A DNA stretch of 64,000 nucleotides from Streptomyces sp. AA1529 (GCF_000280905.1 NZ_ALAP01000015.1:124001-188000), one strand, 5' to 3'. Positions 45,640 through 54,456 are shown, counted from the stretch's first letter. Numbers and translations are program-made. Notes: generated from the letters alone by a model not told the origin.

Positions 45640-46981
45640 GCTCCGGCTCCCTCTTCTCGTGCTTCTCGGATGTCCCGTGCTTCCCGGGCCGGCGTGCGGA
45701 GCCGTCGGCGGCCGAGCCGTCGACGGCCGGTTCCGCCTCGTGCGGGGCGGGCAGCACCGCGTGCACCTGCCAGACCCGCTCCCCGGCCGCGCCGTCCGCG
45801 GGCCCCGCGGTCAGCTCGCCCTCCAGCAGTTCGACCCGCTCCCGCATCCCGACCAGGCCCGCACCCGCGCCGGGCGCGCGCGGGGCGCCGTCGTCCACCG
45901 GAGTGTCGCCCAGCGGACTGCGGACCCGGATGCCGAGGGTGTCCGGGCGGGCCGCGTCCCGGTCGAGTGCCACGGTGACGGCGCCGGGGGCCGCGTGTTT
46001 CAGCGCGTTGGTGACGGCCTCCTGGACGACGCGGTAGGCGGCCAGTTCCACGGGGGCCGGAAGGCGCTCGCCGCGGGGCCGGTGGTCGGCCAGGGCGAAG
46101 GTGCGGCCGTCGCCCGCCATGGCCCGGGCCCGCCGCAGCAGCGCCTCCAGCCCCTCCAGCGAGGGCGTCGCGGTCGGCTCCTCGGGACCGTCCGCGTTGC
46201 GCAGCAGCCCGATGAGGCGGCGCATCTCGGCCAGGCCCTGCACGCTGTTCTCCCGGATGACGCCCAGTGCGTCCCGGGTGGCGCCGCCGGCGGCCGGCTC
46301 CGGGAAGGAGAGCGCCGCCGTGGAATGGATGGCGATGGCCGAGAGGTGGTTGGCGACGACGTCGTGCAGTTCACGGGCCATCCGGGCGCGTTCGGCACCG
46401 ACCGCCTGCTTGCGGTCCAGCTCCGCCAGCAGTGCGGTCTGCTCCGCCCGCAACCGCTCGGCGGCCGCTTTGTCGCGGTGGTTGCGGATCATCTCGCCCG
46501 AGGTGGTGGGCACCACGAGCACTCCGGCGCAGGCGGCTCCGACCAGCAGCATCTCCGGGTTCCGGAAGGCGATCAGCAGACCGGCCGAGACCAGCACGCT
46601 GACCACGACCGAAGTCCGCAGCACGGTGCGGGAGAGCCGGGCCGAGCCGTAGAGCACCGCGGCGTAGAGGACGTCGGTGAACAGCACCATGGTCGCCAGC
46701 AGCGACCCCACCGTCAGGTCGGCGACCTCGGCGACCGTGCCCAGCAGCAGCGGGTACGGCTGCCCGAACCGCCGGGACAGCGTGGCCAGGCACATCGCGG
46801 CGAGCGGCAGCAGGACCAGCCAGCGCGGTCCGGTCTGCCACAGCGGTCTGCTGTTCAGTTCGAACGCCCACAGCAGCAGCCCCCCGGCGGCACCGGCGGC
46901 CGCGACCAGCACGTCGTCCCGGTGCGGACGGGGTCCGCGCGGGGTACGAGCGGCCCGGGGTATGGCTGCGGCGGCGATCAC
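45629..46981 (-). CDS. Sensor histidine kinase, NarL-partner type
   Basis: A protein of 450 aa. The N-terminal half has five to six hydrophobic helices (about 25-160) and no large extracellular domain, so it probably senses a membrane or cell-surface signal. The HisKA_3 dimerisation box is MARELHDVVANHLSAIAIHS with H206 as phosphorylation site. The ATPase domain has the N box VVQEAVTNALKHA and GAGLVGMRERVELL. The charged C-terminus (EKHEKREPERDR) is unusual. The start is GTG 46979-46981, with GGAG unusually close, so the exact start is uncertain. Confidence 0.9.
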   Translation of the reverse strand: MIAAAAIPRAARTPRGPRPHRDDVLVAAAGAAGGLLLWAFELNSRPLWQTGPRWLVLLPLAAMCLATLSRRFGQPYPLLLGTVAEVADLTVGSLLATMVLFTDVLYAAVLYGSARLSRTVLRTSVVVSVLVSAGLLIAFRNPEMLLVGAACAGVLVVPTTSGEMIRNHRDKAAAERLRAEQTALLAELDRKQAVGAERARMARELHDVVANHLSAIAIHSTAALSFPEPAAGGATRDALGVIRENSVQGLAEMRRLIGLLRNADGPEEPTATPSLEGLEALLRRARAMAGDGRTFALADHRPRGERLPAPVELAAYRVVQEAVTNALKHAAPGAVTVALDRDAARPDTLGIRVRSPLGDTPVDDGAPRAPGAGAGLVGMRERVELLEGELTAGPADGAAGERVWQVHAVLPAPHEAEPAVDGSAADGSARRPGKHGTSEKHEKREPERDR

Positions 46982-47210
46982 GACTCCAACAGGTCACGGC
47001 CCTCCGGGAGAGAGCGTCCCTTCCGCGGGGCGAGCATCCGGGTGTCCGTCCGGCGCGACGGTCGCGGGCTCGCGGTTCCGGAACCCGGCCGGTGGGACGC
47101 CTCCGGACTTCCCCGGCGGGACCCCTGCGGATTCCGTCCCCCGGCCGACTCAGCCTATCCGGGTCCGCTGTGGCGGCCCTCGTCCGCCGGTGCGAACAAC
47201 CGGAGGCCGG

Positions 47211-47234
47211 GGACTGCATCGAAAGATGCAGTCC
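47211..47234. other. Perfect 10-bp hairpin with GAAA tetraloop
   Basis: GGACTGCATC at 47211-47220 pairs with GATGCAGTCC at 47225-47234 around GAAA, a GNRA tetraloop. It lies in the 418-bp gap (46982-47399) between the divergent kinase and membrane-protein genes, where a terminator is not expected. The stem is less GC-rich than its surroundings. It could be part of a 5' leader, a small RNA or a binding site. The rest of the gap shows no gene. Confidence 0.6.
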
Positions 47235-47399
47235 GGGCCGCCCCGAATCGTCGCGCGCGACGACGCCGCGGGCGGTTCCCGGGCGCCACAGTGGTCAGGC
47301 GCGTCGGGACCGCCCCGCCGCGGACCGGGATACCGGCGGCCGGCCGCGCCGCCGTCGTCCTCCCCTCGTCCCAGGGCCGTGTCGAGAAAGGCTCCGCCT

Positions 47400-48206
47400 G
47401 TGATCGTGACTCTGATCGTCGTCTGCGAGGTCGCCTTCTGGGTGCTGCTCGCCGTGGGCCTCGCCCTGCGCTATCTCGCGAAGCGGCCCCGTGCCGGTGC
47501 CGTCGTGCTGCTGTGCGAACCGCTGCTGGAGGTCGTGCTGCTGCTCGTCACCGCGGTCGACCTGCGCAACGGTGCGGAGCCGGACTGGAAGCACGGGCTG
47601 GCCGCCGTGTACATCGGGTTCACCGCCACCCACGGCCACTACCTGGTCAGGTGGGCGGACGGCCACGCAGCGCACCTGCTCGGCAAGGGGCGGCGCCCGG
47701 CCAGGCCGCCCCGCCACGGCATGGCGCACACCGTGCACGAGTGGAAGATGTGCGGGCGCGCCATCGGCGCGGCCGTCATCGCCGCCGCCCTGCTGCAGGC
47801 CGCGATCTGGTACATCGACGACGCGTCGCAGGCCGCGCCGCTGCGCGAGTGGCAGAGCCGGATGGGCGTGGTGGCCGGTATCAGCCTGCTGATCGCGGTC
47901 AGCTACACGATCTGGCCCAGGCGGCCGAAGCGTGCGGACGAACACGCACACGCACACGCACACGCACACGAACCCGGACCCGGACCCGGACCCGGACACG
48001 GGCAGCGGGCCGAGCGGTTGGAGCGCTCCGGGCCGCCGCGGCCGACGCGCAGGCCAGGTCACGCGGAGTCCGGGTCCGAGCCCTGGCCCGCGCAGTCCGA
48101 TGCCGGTCCCGGACGCACGGAGCCGGAGACCGAAGCGAGGCCCCCGGCCGCCCATCGGCATCCCGAGGGGCGGGCGGACCCGTCGGCCGCGCGGGTCCGG
48201 GAATAA
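47400..48206 (+). CDS. Integral membrane protein with low-complexity tail
   Basis: A protein of 268 aa. Transmembrane helices are seen at about 3-24, 34-55, 120-140 and 160-180. The C-terminal ~85 residues are disordered and contain alternating His-Ala (four and a half units) followed by Pro-Gly (four units), then Pro/Arg/Glu-rich sequence. I do not recognise a family with a known function; similar four-helix proteins are annotated only as integral membrane proteins. GTG 47400 follows GAGAAAGG. Confidence 0.7.
   Translation: MIVTLIVVCEVAFWVLLAVGLALRYLAKRPRAGAVVLLCEPLLEVVLLLVTAVDLRNGAEPDWKHGLAAVYIGFTATHGHYLVRWADGHAAHLLGKGRRPARPPRHGMAHTVHEWKMCGRAIGAAVIAAALLQAAIWYIDDASQAAPLREWQSRMGVVAGISLLIAVSYTIWPRRPKRADEHAHAHAHAHEPGPGPGPGHGQRAERLERSGPPRPTRRPGHAESGSEPWPAQSDAGPGRTEPETEARPPAAHRHPEGRADPSAARVRE
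47943..47996 (+). repeat. In-frame hexanucleotide repeats (His-Ala)n and (Pro-Gly)n
   Basis: Four copies of CACGCA (47943-47966) and, one His and one Glu codon later, four copies of CCCGGA (47973-47996). Each unit is two codons, so copy-number changes keep the frame. The His-rich run could bind metal. Slippage-prone simple sequence inside the preceding gene. Confidence 0.8.
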
Positions 48207-48220
48207 CCGCCGGGCGCGGG

Positions 48221-48259
48221 CCTGCGCCGCTCGGAGGCTCACCCGTGCCGCGGCGCAGG
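48221..48259. terminator. Hairpin between convergent genes
   Basis: CCTGCGCCGC at 48221-48230 pairs with 48250-48259 across a 19-nt loop. It lies 15 bp after the membrane-protein stop and 15 bp before the stop of the minus-strand gene, a suitable place for a bidirectional terminator. Confidence 0.6.
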
Positions 48260-48273
48260 GCGCCGCGAGCGCG

Positions 48274-49101
48274 TCAGGCGTCGGGATCGCGGCCCGGGAC
48301 GTCCTTGGAGTCGGGCTTCTCCAGGGCCTTCAGGGTGGCGCGGGTGTCGGTCTTCAGCCACTCGGTGACCGTGTCGGCGGACGGCGGGTCGGCGTCCTCG
48401 TCGATGCCGCCGCCGAACCAGCTCCAGCGCATCTCGTAGGTCATCCACCCCGCGCGCACGGTCAGCTTGAGGCTGCCCAGGCTGCTGCCCCGCTCCTCCT
48501 TGATCAGGTACGCCTCGTCGCCGAAGCCGTCCACGGAGGTGACCTCGTACTTGTACGTGCGGGACTTCTGGTCCTCCCACACCTGCTGCCGGGAGGCGAA
48601 CTCCCCGCTGGGATCGGACCTCTTGTGCCACTCCACGGTGGTGCTCACGTACGTGGTCGGCGGAGTGCTGGACGTCTCGCCCTTCTTGGTCATCGTGCGG
48701 CTGCACTGGCTGACGTCGTACCCCTTCTGCCGGGAGGAGTAGCCGTCGGGGTAGTCCGAGGAGGTGTCCTTGAGCTCGTAGTCCTCCTTGAACGAGGCGA
48801 GTTCCGCCGTCTCGCACATGTCGTGGTGGAAGCGGTAGCCGCGGAAGTCGGCCGTGTCCTTCTCCAGCGCCCCCGTGGCCATCAGCGTCGCCGCCCAGGT
48901 GACCGAGGCGACCACCACCCCGCCCAGCGCCCACAGCCAGCGCGGCCCGCCGCCGCGTCCCGGCCCTGTCGGGGGCTGCCCGGGCGGGCCGGGCGGCGGA
49001 GTGGACGGCTGCGCGTACGGGTTGAACTGGTACGCGGGTGTCCCGACGGATGTGGGCTGCTGTGAGAAAGGCTGCTGCGGCTGTGCCCCCGGTATGGCCA
49101 T
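48274..49101 (-). CDS. Membrane-anchored protein of unknown function
   Basis: A protein of 275 aa. A Gln/Pro-rich cytoplasmic start of about 50 residues and one transmembrane helix (about 53-77) precede an extracellular domain of about 195 residues. The outer domain has two cysteines (DMCETAEL and SQCSRTMT) that could pair, and Trp-rich strands (TYEMRWSWFGGG). I know no function. ATG 49099-49101 has no ribosome site, but TACTGT (minus strand, 49108-49113) lies 6 nt upstream, consistent with a leaderless mRNA. Confidence 0.72.
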   Translation of the reverse strand: MAIPGAQPQQPFSQQPTSVGTPAYQFNPYAQPSTPPPGPPGQPPTGPGRGGGPRWLWALGGVVVASVTWAATLMATGALEKDTADFRGYRFHHDMCETAELASFKEDYELKDTSSDYPDGYSSRQKGYDVSQCSRTMTKKGETSSTPPTTYVSTTVEWHKRSDPSGEFASRQQVWEDQKSRTYKYEVTSVDGFGDEAYLIKEERGSSLGSLKLTVRAGWMTYEMRWSWFGGGIDEDADPPSADTVTEWLKTDTRATLKALEKPDSKDVPGRDPDA

Positions 49102-49142
49102 GCACGCACAGTACCCGGTTCCCCTCGGCGGCAGACTGCTGG

Positions 49143-49784
49143 CTACAGGTCTGTGACCTGCGGAAGCCGGGCGGTGAACGCTTCCAGGGCGGCGAGGCTG
49201 CCGGCGGTGCCGGTGTGCAGATGACCGGCCATTCCCAGCGCCCGGGCGGCCTCGACGTTCTCCGGGACGTCGTCGACGAACAGCGCGTCCCCGGCGGCGG
49301 CGCCGAGCAGGTCCAGGGTGTGGGTGTAGATGCGCGGATCGGGCTTGGCGAAGCCCACTTCGCAGGAGAGCACGACCGCGTCGGCCACCGGCAGGTGCGG
49401 GGCCAGGTTCGGGCGGGCATCCGGCCAGGCGTTGCTGACGAACGCCGTACGCGCGCGGCCCCGCAGCGCGGCCACCGCGTCCAGCAGCGCCGTGTCCCAC
49501 ACCGGGTCGCCGGCCAGGTCGTGGCGCAGTTCGGCCACGGCTGCCGAGTCCAGGCCGAGCCGCTCGCGGACGACGGACCACCACGCGGCGCCGCTCATCC
49601 GCCCCACGAGCACCTCGGTGTCGTTGCCCGCGTAGACGGCCGTGACGATGTCCCGCTCGGAGCGGCCCAGCCGCGCCGCCCACTTGGCGGCGGCGGCCGG
49701 CAGCTTGTCGGCGACCAGCACCCCGCCCAGATCCATCAGCAGCGCGGGCCGTCCCCGCGCGGGCCGGGCGCCGGGTGGGTTCAC
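49143..49784 (-). CDS. HAD-family hydrolase
   Basis: A protein of 213 aa. HAD motif I is LLMDLGGVLV: the nucleophile Asp is present, and the second position is Gly instead of Asp, as in many phosphatase and haloacid-type members. Motif II is AFVSNAW, and motifs III/IV are KPDPRIY and ALFVDDVPENVEAA. The cap is helical and small. GTG 49784 overlaps the stop of the upstream cobalamin adenosyltransferase (GTGA), so the two genes are translationally coupled; a shared pathway is possible but not established. Confidence 0.88.
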   Translation of the reverse strand: MNPPGARPARGRPALLMDLGGVLVADKLPAAAAKWAARLGRSERDIVTAVYAGNDTEVLVGRMSGAAWWSVVRERLGLDSAAVAELRHDLAGDPVWDTALLDAVAALRGRARTAFVSNAWPDARPNLAPHLPVADAVVLSCEVGFAKPDPRIYTHTLDLLGAAAGDALFVDDVPENVEAARALGMAGHLHTGTAGSLAALEAFTARLPQVTDL

Positions 49785-50353
49785 CGCTCGCCGCCCGGCA
49801 CCCACAGCACGTCGCCGACCGGCTTGTTGGCCGTCCGCGCCAGGATGAACAGCAGGTCGGAGAGCCGGTTGAGGTAGGTCGCCGGCAGCGGGTTCATCGT
49901 CTCGCCGTGCTCCTCCATGGCTGCCCAGGTGGAGCGCTCCGCCCGCCGTACGACGGTGCACGCCTGGTGCAGCAGCGCCGCGCCCGGGGTGCCGCCCGGA
50001 AGGATGAACGAGCGGAGCTTCTCCAGTTCCTCCAGGAAGCGGTCGCAGTCGGCTTCCAGCTTGTCGATGTAGCTCTGCTCGACCCGCAGCGGCGGGAACT
50101 CGGGGTCGTCCACGACGGGCGTGGACAGGTCGGCGCCGACGTCGAACAGGTCGTTCTGCACCCGCAGCAGGACGCTGCGGACCGGCTCGTCCAGTCCGCC
50201 CATGGCCAGTGCGACGCCGATCGCGGCGTTCGCCTCGTTGGCGTCGGCGTACGCCGCGATCCGGGTGTCGGTCTTGGCGGTGCGGCTCATGTCGCCGAGT
50301 GCCGTCGTGCCCTTGTCGCCGGTGCGGGTGTAGATCCGCGTGAGGTTAACCAT
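49781..50353 (-). CDS. ATP:cob(I)alamin adenosyltransferase, PduO type
   Basis: A protein of 190 aa that adenosylates cob(I)alamin to coenzyme B12. Family motifs are IYTRTGDKGTTALGDMSR at the start (ATP loop), the helical VVRRAERS and the C-terminal YLNRLSDLLFILAR. It is a trimeric helical-bundle family of about this length. Methylmalonyl-CoA mutase and other B12 enzymes of the host would use the product. An ATG start at 50353 is clear. Confidence 0.94.
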   Translation of the reverse strand: MVNLTRIYTRTGDKGTTALGDMSRTAKTDTRIAAYADANEANAAIGVALAMGGLDEPVRSVLLRVQNDLFDVGADLSTPVVDDPEFPPLRVEQSYIDKLEADCDRFLEELEKLRSFILPGGTPGAALLHQACTVVRRAERSTWAAMEEHGETMNPLPATYLNRLSDLLFILARTANKPVGDVLWVPGGER

Positions 50354-50407
50354 GCAGCGAGCGTAGCCCGCACCCGCCGGCGGGGAAGGGCGCCGCCGGG
50401 GGAGTCC

Positions 50408-51163
50408 CTAGGCGCCCGCTCTGCGGAACACCCGGGTGCCCAGCGCCAGCGCGGCGGCGGCCAGTGCCACAGCCACCGCCGTGCCGAGTGCCAGGGTGCC
50501 GTCCGCGTAGTCCCCGGTGTAGGCGTCGCGCACGGCCTCGACGACGTACCGGAACGGTACGCAGCGCGAGACGGCGTCCAGCCAGCCCGGCGCCAGCGTC
50601 ATCGGCAGCAGGACTCCGGAGAGCAGCATCGCGGGCATGTTCAGGGAGTTGATCACCGGTGCGAACTCCTGGGGAGTGCTGACCCGCATCGCCAGCGCGT
50701 AGGACAGCGCGGCCAGGGCCGCGGCGAGCAGCCCGACCAGGGCGAAGCCGAGCAGGATCCCGGTCAGCGGCGCGCGCAGTCCCATCGCGACGCCGGCCAG
50801 GACCAGCAGGGCCGACTGCACGGAGAGCTGGAGGACGTCGCGCACGAGCCGGCCCAGCAGCAGCGCGAGCCTGCTCACCGGGGTGACCCGCATCCTCTCG
50901 ACCACGCCGTGGTGCTTCTCCATCAGGAGGGTGAATCCGGCGAAGGCCGAGGAGAAGAGACTGAGCTGGACGAGGAGTCCCGGCACCAGGGTCTGCCAGG
51001 AGTCGCCGTCCCCGCCGATGCTCAGGTCCTCCAGCAGGGGCCCGAAGAACAGCAGGAAGAGCAGGGGTTGGAGGAGGCCGAAGAGCAGTCCGAGCTTCGA
51101 TGCGGCCGTCTGCCGGATGCAGCGGCCGGCGATGATCCGGATGTCGGTCAGCAGCTGGTGCAC
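50408..51163 (-). CDS. ABC-2 type exporter permease
   Basis: A protein of 251 aa with six hydrophobic helices. It contains the ABC-2 signature region around FTLLMEKHHGVVERMRVTPV and, near the end, PFRYVVEAVRDAY. It pairs with the ATPase gene 47 bp upstream. This is the DrrB-like permease of a small-molecule exporter. GTG 51163 is taken as the start (VHQLLTDIRII). The substrate is unknown. Confidence 0.88.
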   Translation of the reverse strand: MHQLLTDIRIIAGRCIRQTAASKLGLLFGLLQPLLFLLFFGPLLEDLSIGGDGDSWQTLVPGLLVQLSLFSSAFAGFTLLMEKHHGVVERMRVTPVSRLALLLGRLVRDVLQLSVQSALLVLAGVAMGLRAPLTGILLGFALVGLLAAALAALSYALAMRVSTPQEFAPVINSLNMPAMLLSGVLLPMTLAPGWLDAVSRCVPFRYVVEAVRDAYTGDYADGTLALGTAVAVALAAAALALGTRVFRRAGA

Positions 51164-51210
51164 AGCGGGGTGGTCCGTTCTCTGCGGAGGCGGTCGGCGG
51201 TCGGGGGGAT

Positions 51211-52041
51211 TCAGACGGCGACGGGGGCCTGTTCCTCGCGCGGGACGGGCCGCCCGGTGACCGCGAGGAACGCCTCGTGCAGTCCGGCCTCGGCCGAGCC
51301 GCCGTAGGTGCGCCGCAGCTCCGCGGAGCTGCCCTGTGCCGCGATCCGCCCGTCGGCCACGATCACCAGCCGGTCGGCGAGCGCGTCGGCCTCGTCCAGG
51401 TGGTGCGTGGTGAGGAAGACGGTCACACCGCGTTCGTCGCGCAGCCGCCGCACCAGCCGCCACACCTCGGCGCGGCTGCCGGGGTCGAGTCCGGTCGTGG
51501 GTTCGTCGAGGAAGAGCAGCGCCGGGTCGTGCGTGAGGGCCATCGCGATGTCGAGCCGGCGCCGCTGCCCGCCGGAGAGCGCGCCGCAGGGGCGGTCGAG
51601 CAGGCCGGTCAGGTCGAGGTCCGCCGCCAGCTCCCGGGTGCGGCGTGCGGCTGCGCTGCTGCTCAGCCGGTAGAGCCTGGCCTGGGTGGTCAGTTCCTCG
51701 TGGACGCGCACGGCGGGGTCGGTGCCGCCGGCCTGGGCGACGTATCCGATGCGCCGCCGTACCCCTCGGGGGTCGGCCCGCAGGTCGTGCCCGGCGACGG
51801 TCGCCGTGCCGGAGCTGGGCGGCAGCAGTGTGGTGAGCATCCGGAGCGTGGTGGTCTTGCCTGCTCCGTTGGGGCCGAGGAAGCCGAGGATCTCGCCCTG
51901 CTCGACGGTGAGGTCGATGCCGCGGACGGCTTCGACGGTGCGGGGCGTGCGGGGTGTGCGGGACAGGCGGAACGTGCGGGATCCAGGGGACTTGGTGCGG
52001 AACGTCCGGGTCAGCCCGGAGGTCCGGATGGCTGCTGGCAT
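51211..52041 (-). CDS. ABC exporter ATP-binding protein (DrrA-like)
   Basis: A protein of 276 aa. Walker A GFLGPNGAGKTTTLRML, signature LSGGQRRRLDIAMAL, Walker B LLFLDEPTTGLD and the H-loop TTHHLDEA. ATG 52041 is the likely start (MPAAIRTSGL). Divergent from a TetR regulator with a direct-repeat operator between the two starts, so expression is probably induced by a compound the pump exports. Confidence 0.92.
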   Translation of the reverse strand: MPAAIRTSGLTRTFRTKSPGSRTFRLSRTPRTPRTVEAVRGIDLTVEQGEILGFLGPNGAGKTTTLRMLTTLLPPSSGTATVAGHDLRADPRGVRRRIGYVAQAGGTDPAVRVHEELTTQARLYRLSSSAAARRTRELAADLDLTGLLDRPCGALSGGQRRRLDIAMALTHDPALLFLDEPTTGLDPGSRAEVWRLVRRLRDERGVTVFLTTHHLDEADALADRLVIVADGRIAAQGSSAELRRTYGGSAEAGLHEAFLAVTGRPVPREEQAPVAV

Positions 52042-52060
52042 GACACCCAGAAAAACAGAG

Positions 52061-52091
52061 TGACTCAAAATTTGCAATGACTCCAAAATTT
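52061..52091. promoter_or_regulatory. Direct-repeat operator between TetR and ABC exporter
   Basis: TGACTCAAAATTT at 52061-52073 and TGACTCCAAAATTT at 52078-52091 repeat with a 17-bp offset in an AT-rich island of a GC-rich region. The right copy overlaps the expected -35 area of tetR (TACGAT -10 at 52112-52117). Probable binding site of the TetR protein. Confidence 0.6.
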
Positions 52092-52123
52092 CATCGGCAC
52101 CACACCCGGCCTACGATGGAGCC

Positions 52124-52777
52124 ATGACCAGCACCGCACCCCAGGAGGGCCGCAGGGAACGGAAGAAGCGCGAGACCCGGCTGCGGATCTCCGACATCGC
52201 CACGGGACTCTTCCTCGACCGCGGCTTCGACGCCGTGACCATCGCCGAGATCGCGGAGGCCGCCGACGTCTCGGTGAACACGGTCTACAACTACTTCCCG
52301 ACCAAGGAGGACCTCTTCTTCGACCGCGCAGAGGAGGTGATCGACCGCCCCTCCCGGTTCGTGCGCGAACGGCTGCCGGGCCAGTCGGCGGCGGACGCGG
52401 TGCTGGGCAGGCTGCGTGCCGAGATCGAGGACCGCAGCGTCTACGCCGGGATGATGGAGGGCTACGACGCCTTCATGCGCTGCATCCACGGGGCGCCCTC
52501 GCTGCTGGCCCGGATGATGCTCATGCAGTACCGCACCGCCGAGCGGCTCACCGAGACCCTCGCCCAGGAGACCGGCGACGACCCCGAGGACCCCATGCCC
52601 CAGCTGGTCGCGGGCGAACTCGTGCACATCTCCAACCAGCTCTTCCGGGGTGCGACCCGGGCCATCGCCGCCGGGATGTCACCCGAACAGGCGGCGCTCG
52701 CCGCGCTCGGGAAGCTCGACACCTACGAGGGGCTCGTCTCCGAGCGCTTCCTCAAGTACGCGGTGCGGCCCGGCTGA
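52124..52777 (+). CDS. TetR-family regulator
   Basis: A protein of 217 aa. An N-terminal TetR helix-turn-helix (RLRISDIATGLFLDRGFDAV, TIAEIAEAADVSVNTVYNYF) and an all-helical ligand domain. ATG 52124 is only 6 nt after a TACGAT -10 box and has no ribosome site, so the mRNA is probably leaderless. Divergent from the ABC exporter, which it most likely represses. Confidence 0.92.
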   Translation: MTSTAPQEGRRERKKRETRLRISDIATGLFLDRGFDAVTIAEIAEAADVSVNTVYNYFPTKEDLFFDRAEEVIDRPSRFVRERLPGQSAADAVLGRLRAEIEDRSVYAGMMEGYDAFMRCIHGAPSLLARMMLMQYRTAERLTETLAQETGDDPEDPMPQLVAGELVHISNQLFRGATRAIAAGMSPEQAALAALGKLDTYEGLVSERFLKYAVRPG

Positions 52778-52966
52778 TGGGACCGGCGGCAGGGTGCGGC
52801 GCGCGGGGTGTGACGTCCGCCATGTGAGACGTGATACGTGTCTCTTCGCCTCCCACACCCCGCCGGGAGGCGCTAATGTCCGCCCAACGAACGGTCATTC
52901 ACAAGGCGCCGGGCACGCCCCCGCAGCGGGCGTGCGGGCCGGCGCGACGAAGTGAGGGTGAAGAAC

Positions 52967-53815
52967 GTGGCGAAGAAGCTCGCCGTCATCGGAGCCGGAC
53001 TCATGGGCTCCGGAATCGCACAGGTCTCCGCTCAGGCGGGCTGGGACGTGACGCTCCGCGATGTGACGGACGAGGCGCTCGCCCGCGGCAGGGACGGGAT
53101 CAAGGCGTCGTACGACAAGTTCGTCTCCAAGGGCAGGCTCGACGCGGCCGACGCGGAGGCCGCCCTCGGCCGGATCACCACCACCACCGACCTGGAGGCG
53201 GTGTCCGAGGCGGATGTCGTCGTCGAGGCCGTCTTCGAGCGGATCGAGGTCAAGCGCGAGATCTTCGCGGCCGTCGACAAGCTCGCCCGCGACGAGGCCG
53301 TCCTCGCCTCCAACACCTCCGCCATCCCGATCACCAAGATCGCGGCGGCCACCGCCCGGCCGGAGCGGGTCGTGGGCACGCACTTCTTCTCGCCCGTGCC
53401 CATGATGGCGCTGTGCGAGCTGGTGCGCGGCCTCAAGACGAGCGACGAAACCCTGGCCACCGCACGGGAGTTCGCCGAGTCGGTCGGCAAGACCTGCGTC
53501 GTCGTCAACCGGGACGTCGCCGGCTTCGTCACCACGCGCCTGATCTCGGCGCTCGTGGTGGAGGCCGCGAAGCTCTACGAGTCCGGCGTCGCCTCGGCCG
53601 AGGACATCGACACCGCCTGCCGGCTCGGCTTCGGCCACGCCATGGGCCCGCTGGCGACCGCCGACCTGACCGGGGTGGACATCCTCCTGCACGCCACGGA
53701 GAACATCCACACCGAGTCCCAGGACGGCAAGTTCGCCCCGCCCGAGCTGATGCGCCGCATGGTCGACGCCGGGGACCTGGGCCGCAAGGCCGGGCAGGGC
53801 TTCTACCAGCACTGA
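52967..53815 (+). CDS. 3-hydroxybutyryl-CoA dehydrogenase
   Basis: A protein of 282 aa that reduces acetoacetyl-CoA or oxidises 3-hydroxybutyryl-CoA with NAD(P). Rossmann start LAVIGAGLMGSGIA, ASNTSAIPI, the catalytic His in THFFSPVPMM, and the substrate domain NRDVAGFVTTRLISAL with GFGHAMGPLATADLTGVD. In Streptomyces such enzymes feed the ethylmalonyl-CoA route or acyl-CoA metabolism. GTG 52967 is preferred; GTG 52952 and 52958 are alternatives. Confidence 0.93.
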   Translation: MAKKLAVIGAGLMGSGIAQVSAQAGWDVTLRDVTDEALARGRDGIKASYDKFVSKGRLDAADAEAALGRITTTTDLEAVSEADVVVEAVFERIEVKREIFAAVDKLARDEAVLASNTSAIPITKIAAATARPERVVGTHFFSPVPMMALCELVRGLKTSDETLATAREFAESVGKTCVVVNRDVAGFVTTRLISALVVEAAKLYESGVASAEDIDTACRLGFGHAMGPLATADLTGVDILLHATENIHTESQDGKFAPPELMRRMVDAGDLGRKAGQGFYQH

Positions 53816-54096
53816 CCTCGGGGCCGGTGCGGTCGGGGGCGGCGCCGATCCGCCCGCCCCTCGGCCGTACCGGCCCCCGCCGCGTGCGGCCCGTCCGGGA
53901 GCGGCGCGCGCGGCCCGGCCGGAGCGGGGAGGTCGGGCCGGACGGCGGCCGGATCGTCGCCCGAGGCACCCGTGGGGGTGAAACTCGGTATCGGTCCGGA
54001 AACGGACGGCAACTCCGCCGCTGTGGCACCAGTCATCCGCAGTGGGACTGCACCAGCATGAGGAATCACGCCACGGACACCACGCCGGGAGCACAT

Positions 54097-54456
54097 ATGC
54101 ATATCAGGGGCGACCACGCCGAGCTGGTCGTCGGAGGTCGTCTCGACGTCCGCAGCGCGGCGGACGCCCGTACGGTCCTGCACGCAGCCGTCGACTCGGG
54201 CGACGGCGACCTCGTGCTGGACCTCGCCGAGCTCGACTCGTGGGACGCCACGGGGCTCGGGGTCATCATGGGCGCACACCGCCGCGCGGGACGCTGCGGC
54301 CGCAGACTCGTCCTGCGCAAGGTGCCCCCGCAGATGCGGCGCCTGCTGGTGGCCACCCGGCTGCACCGGATCCTGGCCATCGAGACCGCCGCGCCGGGCG
54401 CCTCCCCGGCCGCCGGAGCCCGCCCCGGGCAGCCCGGTATCCTGGCGAAGCCATGA
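54097..54456 (+). CDS. STAS-domain (anti-sigma antagonist-like) protein
   Basis: A protein of 119 aa with a STAS fold: HAELVVGGRLDVRSAADART, then DLVLDLAELDSWDATGLGVI. The position equivalent to the phosphorylated Ser of SpoIIAA-type proteins is Thr in DATGLG. The C-terminal ~22 residues are a Pro/Ala-rich tail. ATG 54097 has GGGAG 5 nt upstream; ATG 54058 is a longer alternative. Partner unknown; the next gene encodes a membrane-anchored NTPase-like protein. Confidence 0.85.
   Translation: MHIRGDHAELVVGGRLDVRSAADARTVLHAAVDSGDGDLVLDLAELDSWDATGLGVIMGAHRRAGRCGRRLVLRKVPPQMRRLLVATRLHRILAIETAAPGASPAAGARPGQPGILAKP

Noticed and set aside
47943..47996. Tandem repeats as a CRISPR-like array
   Set aside because: The units are 6 bp, contiguous without spacers and in frame inside a coding sequence. 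No cas genes are present in the window.
45620..48439. A 939-codon plus-strand open frame
   Set aside because: It is antisense to the response regulator and histidine kinase genes and out of frame with the membrane-protein gene, with Arg/Gly/Pro-rich composition and no recognisable motif.
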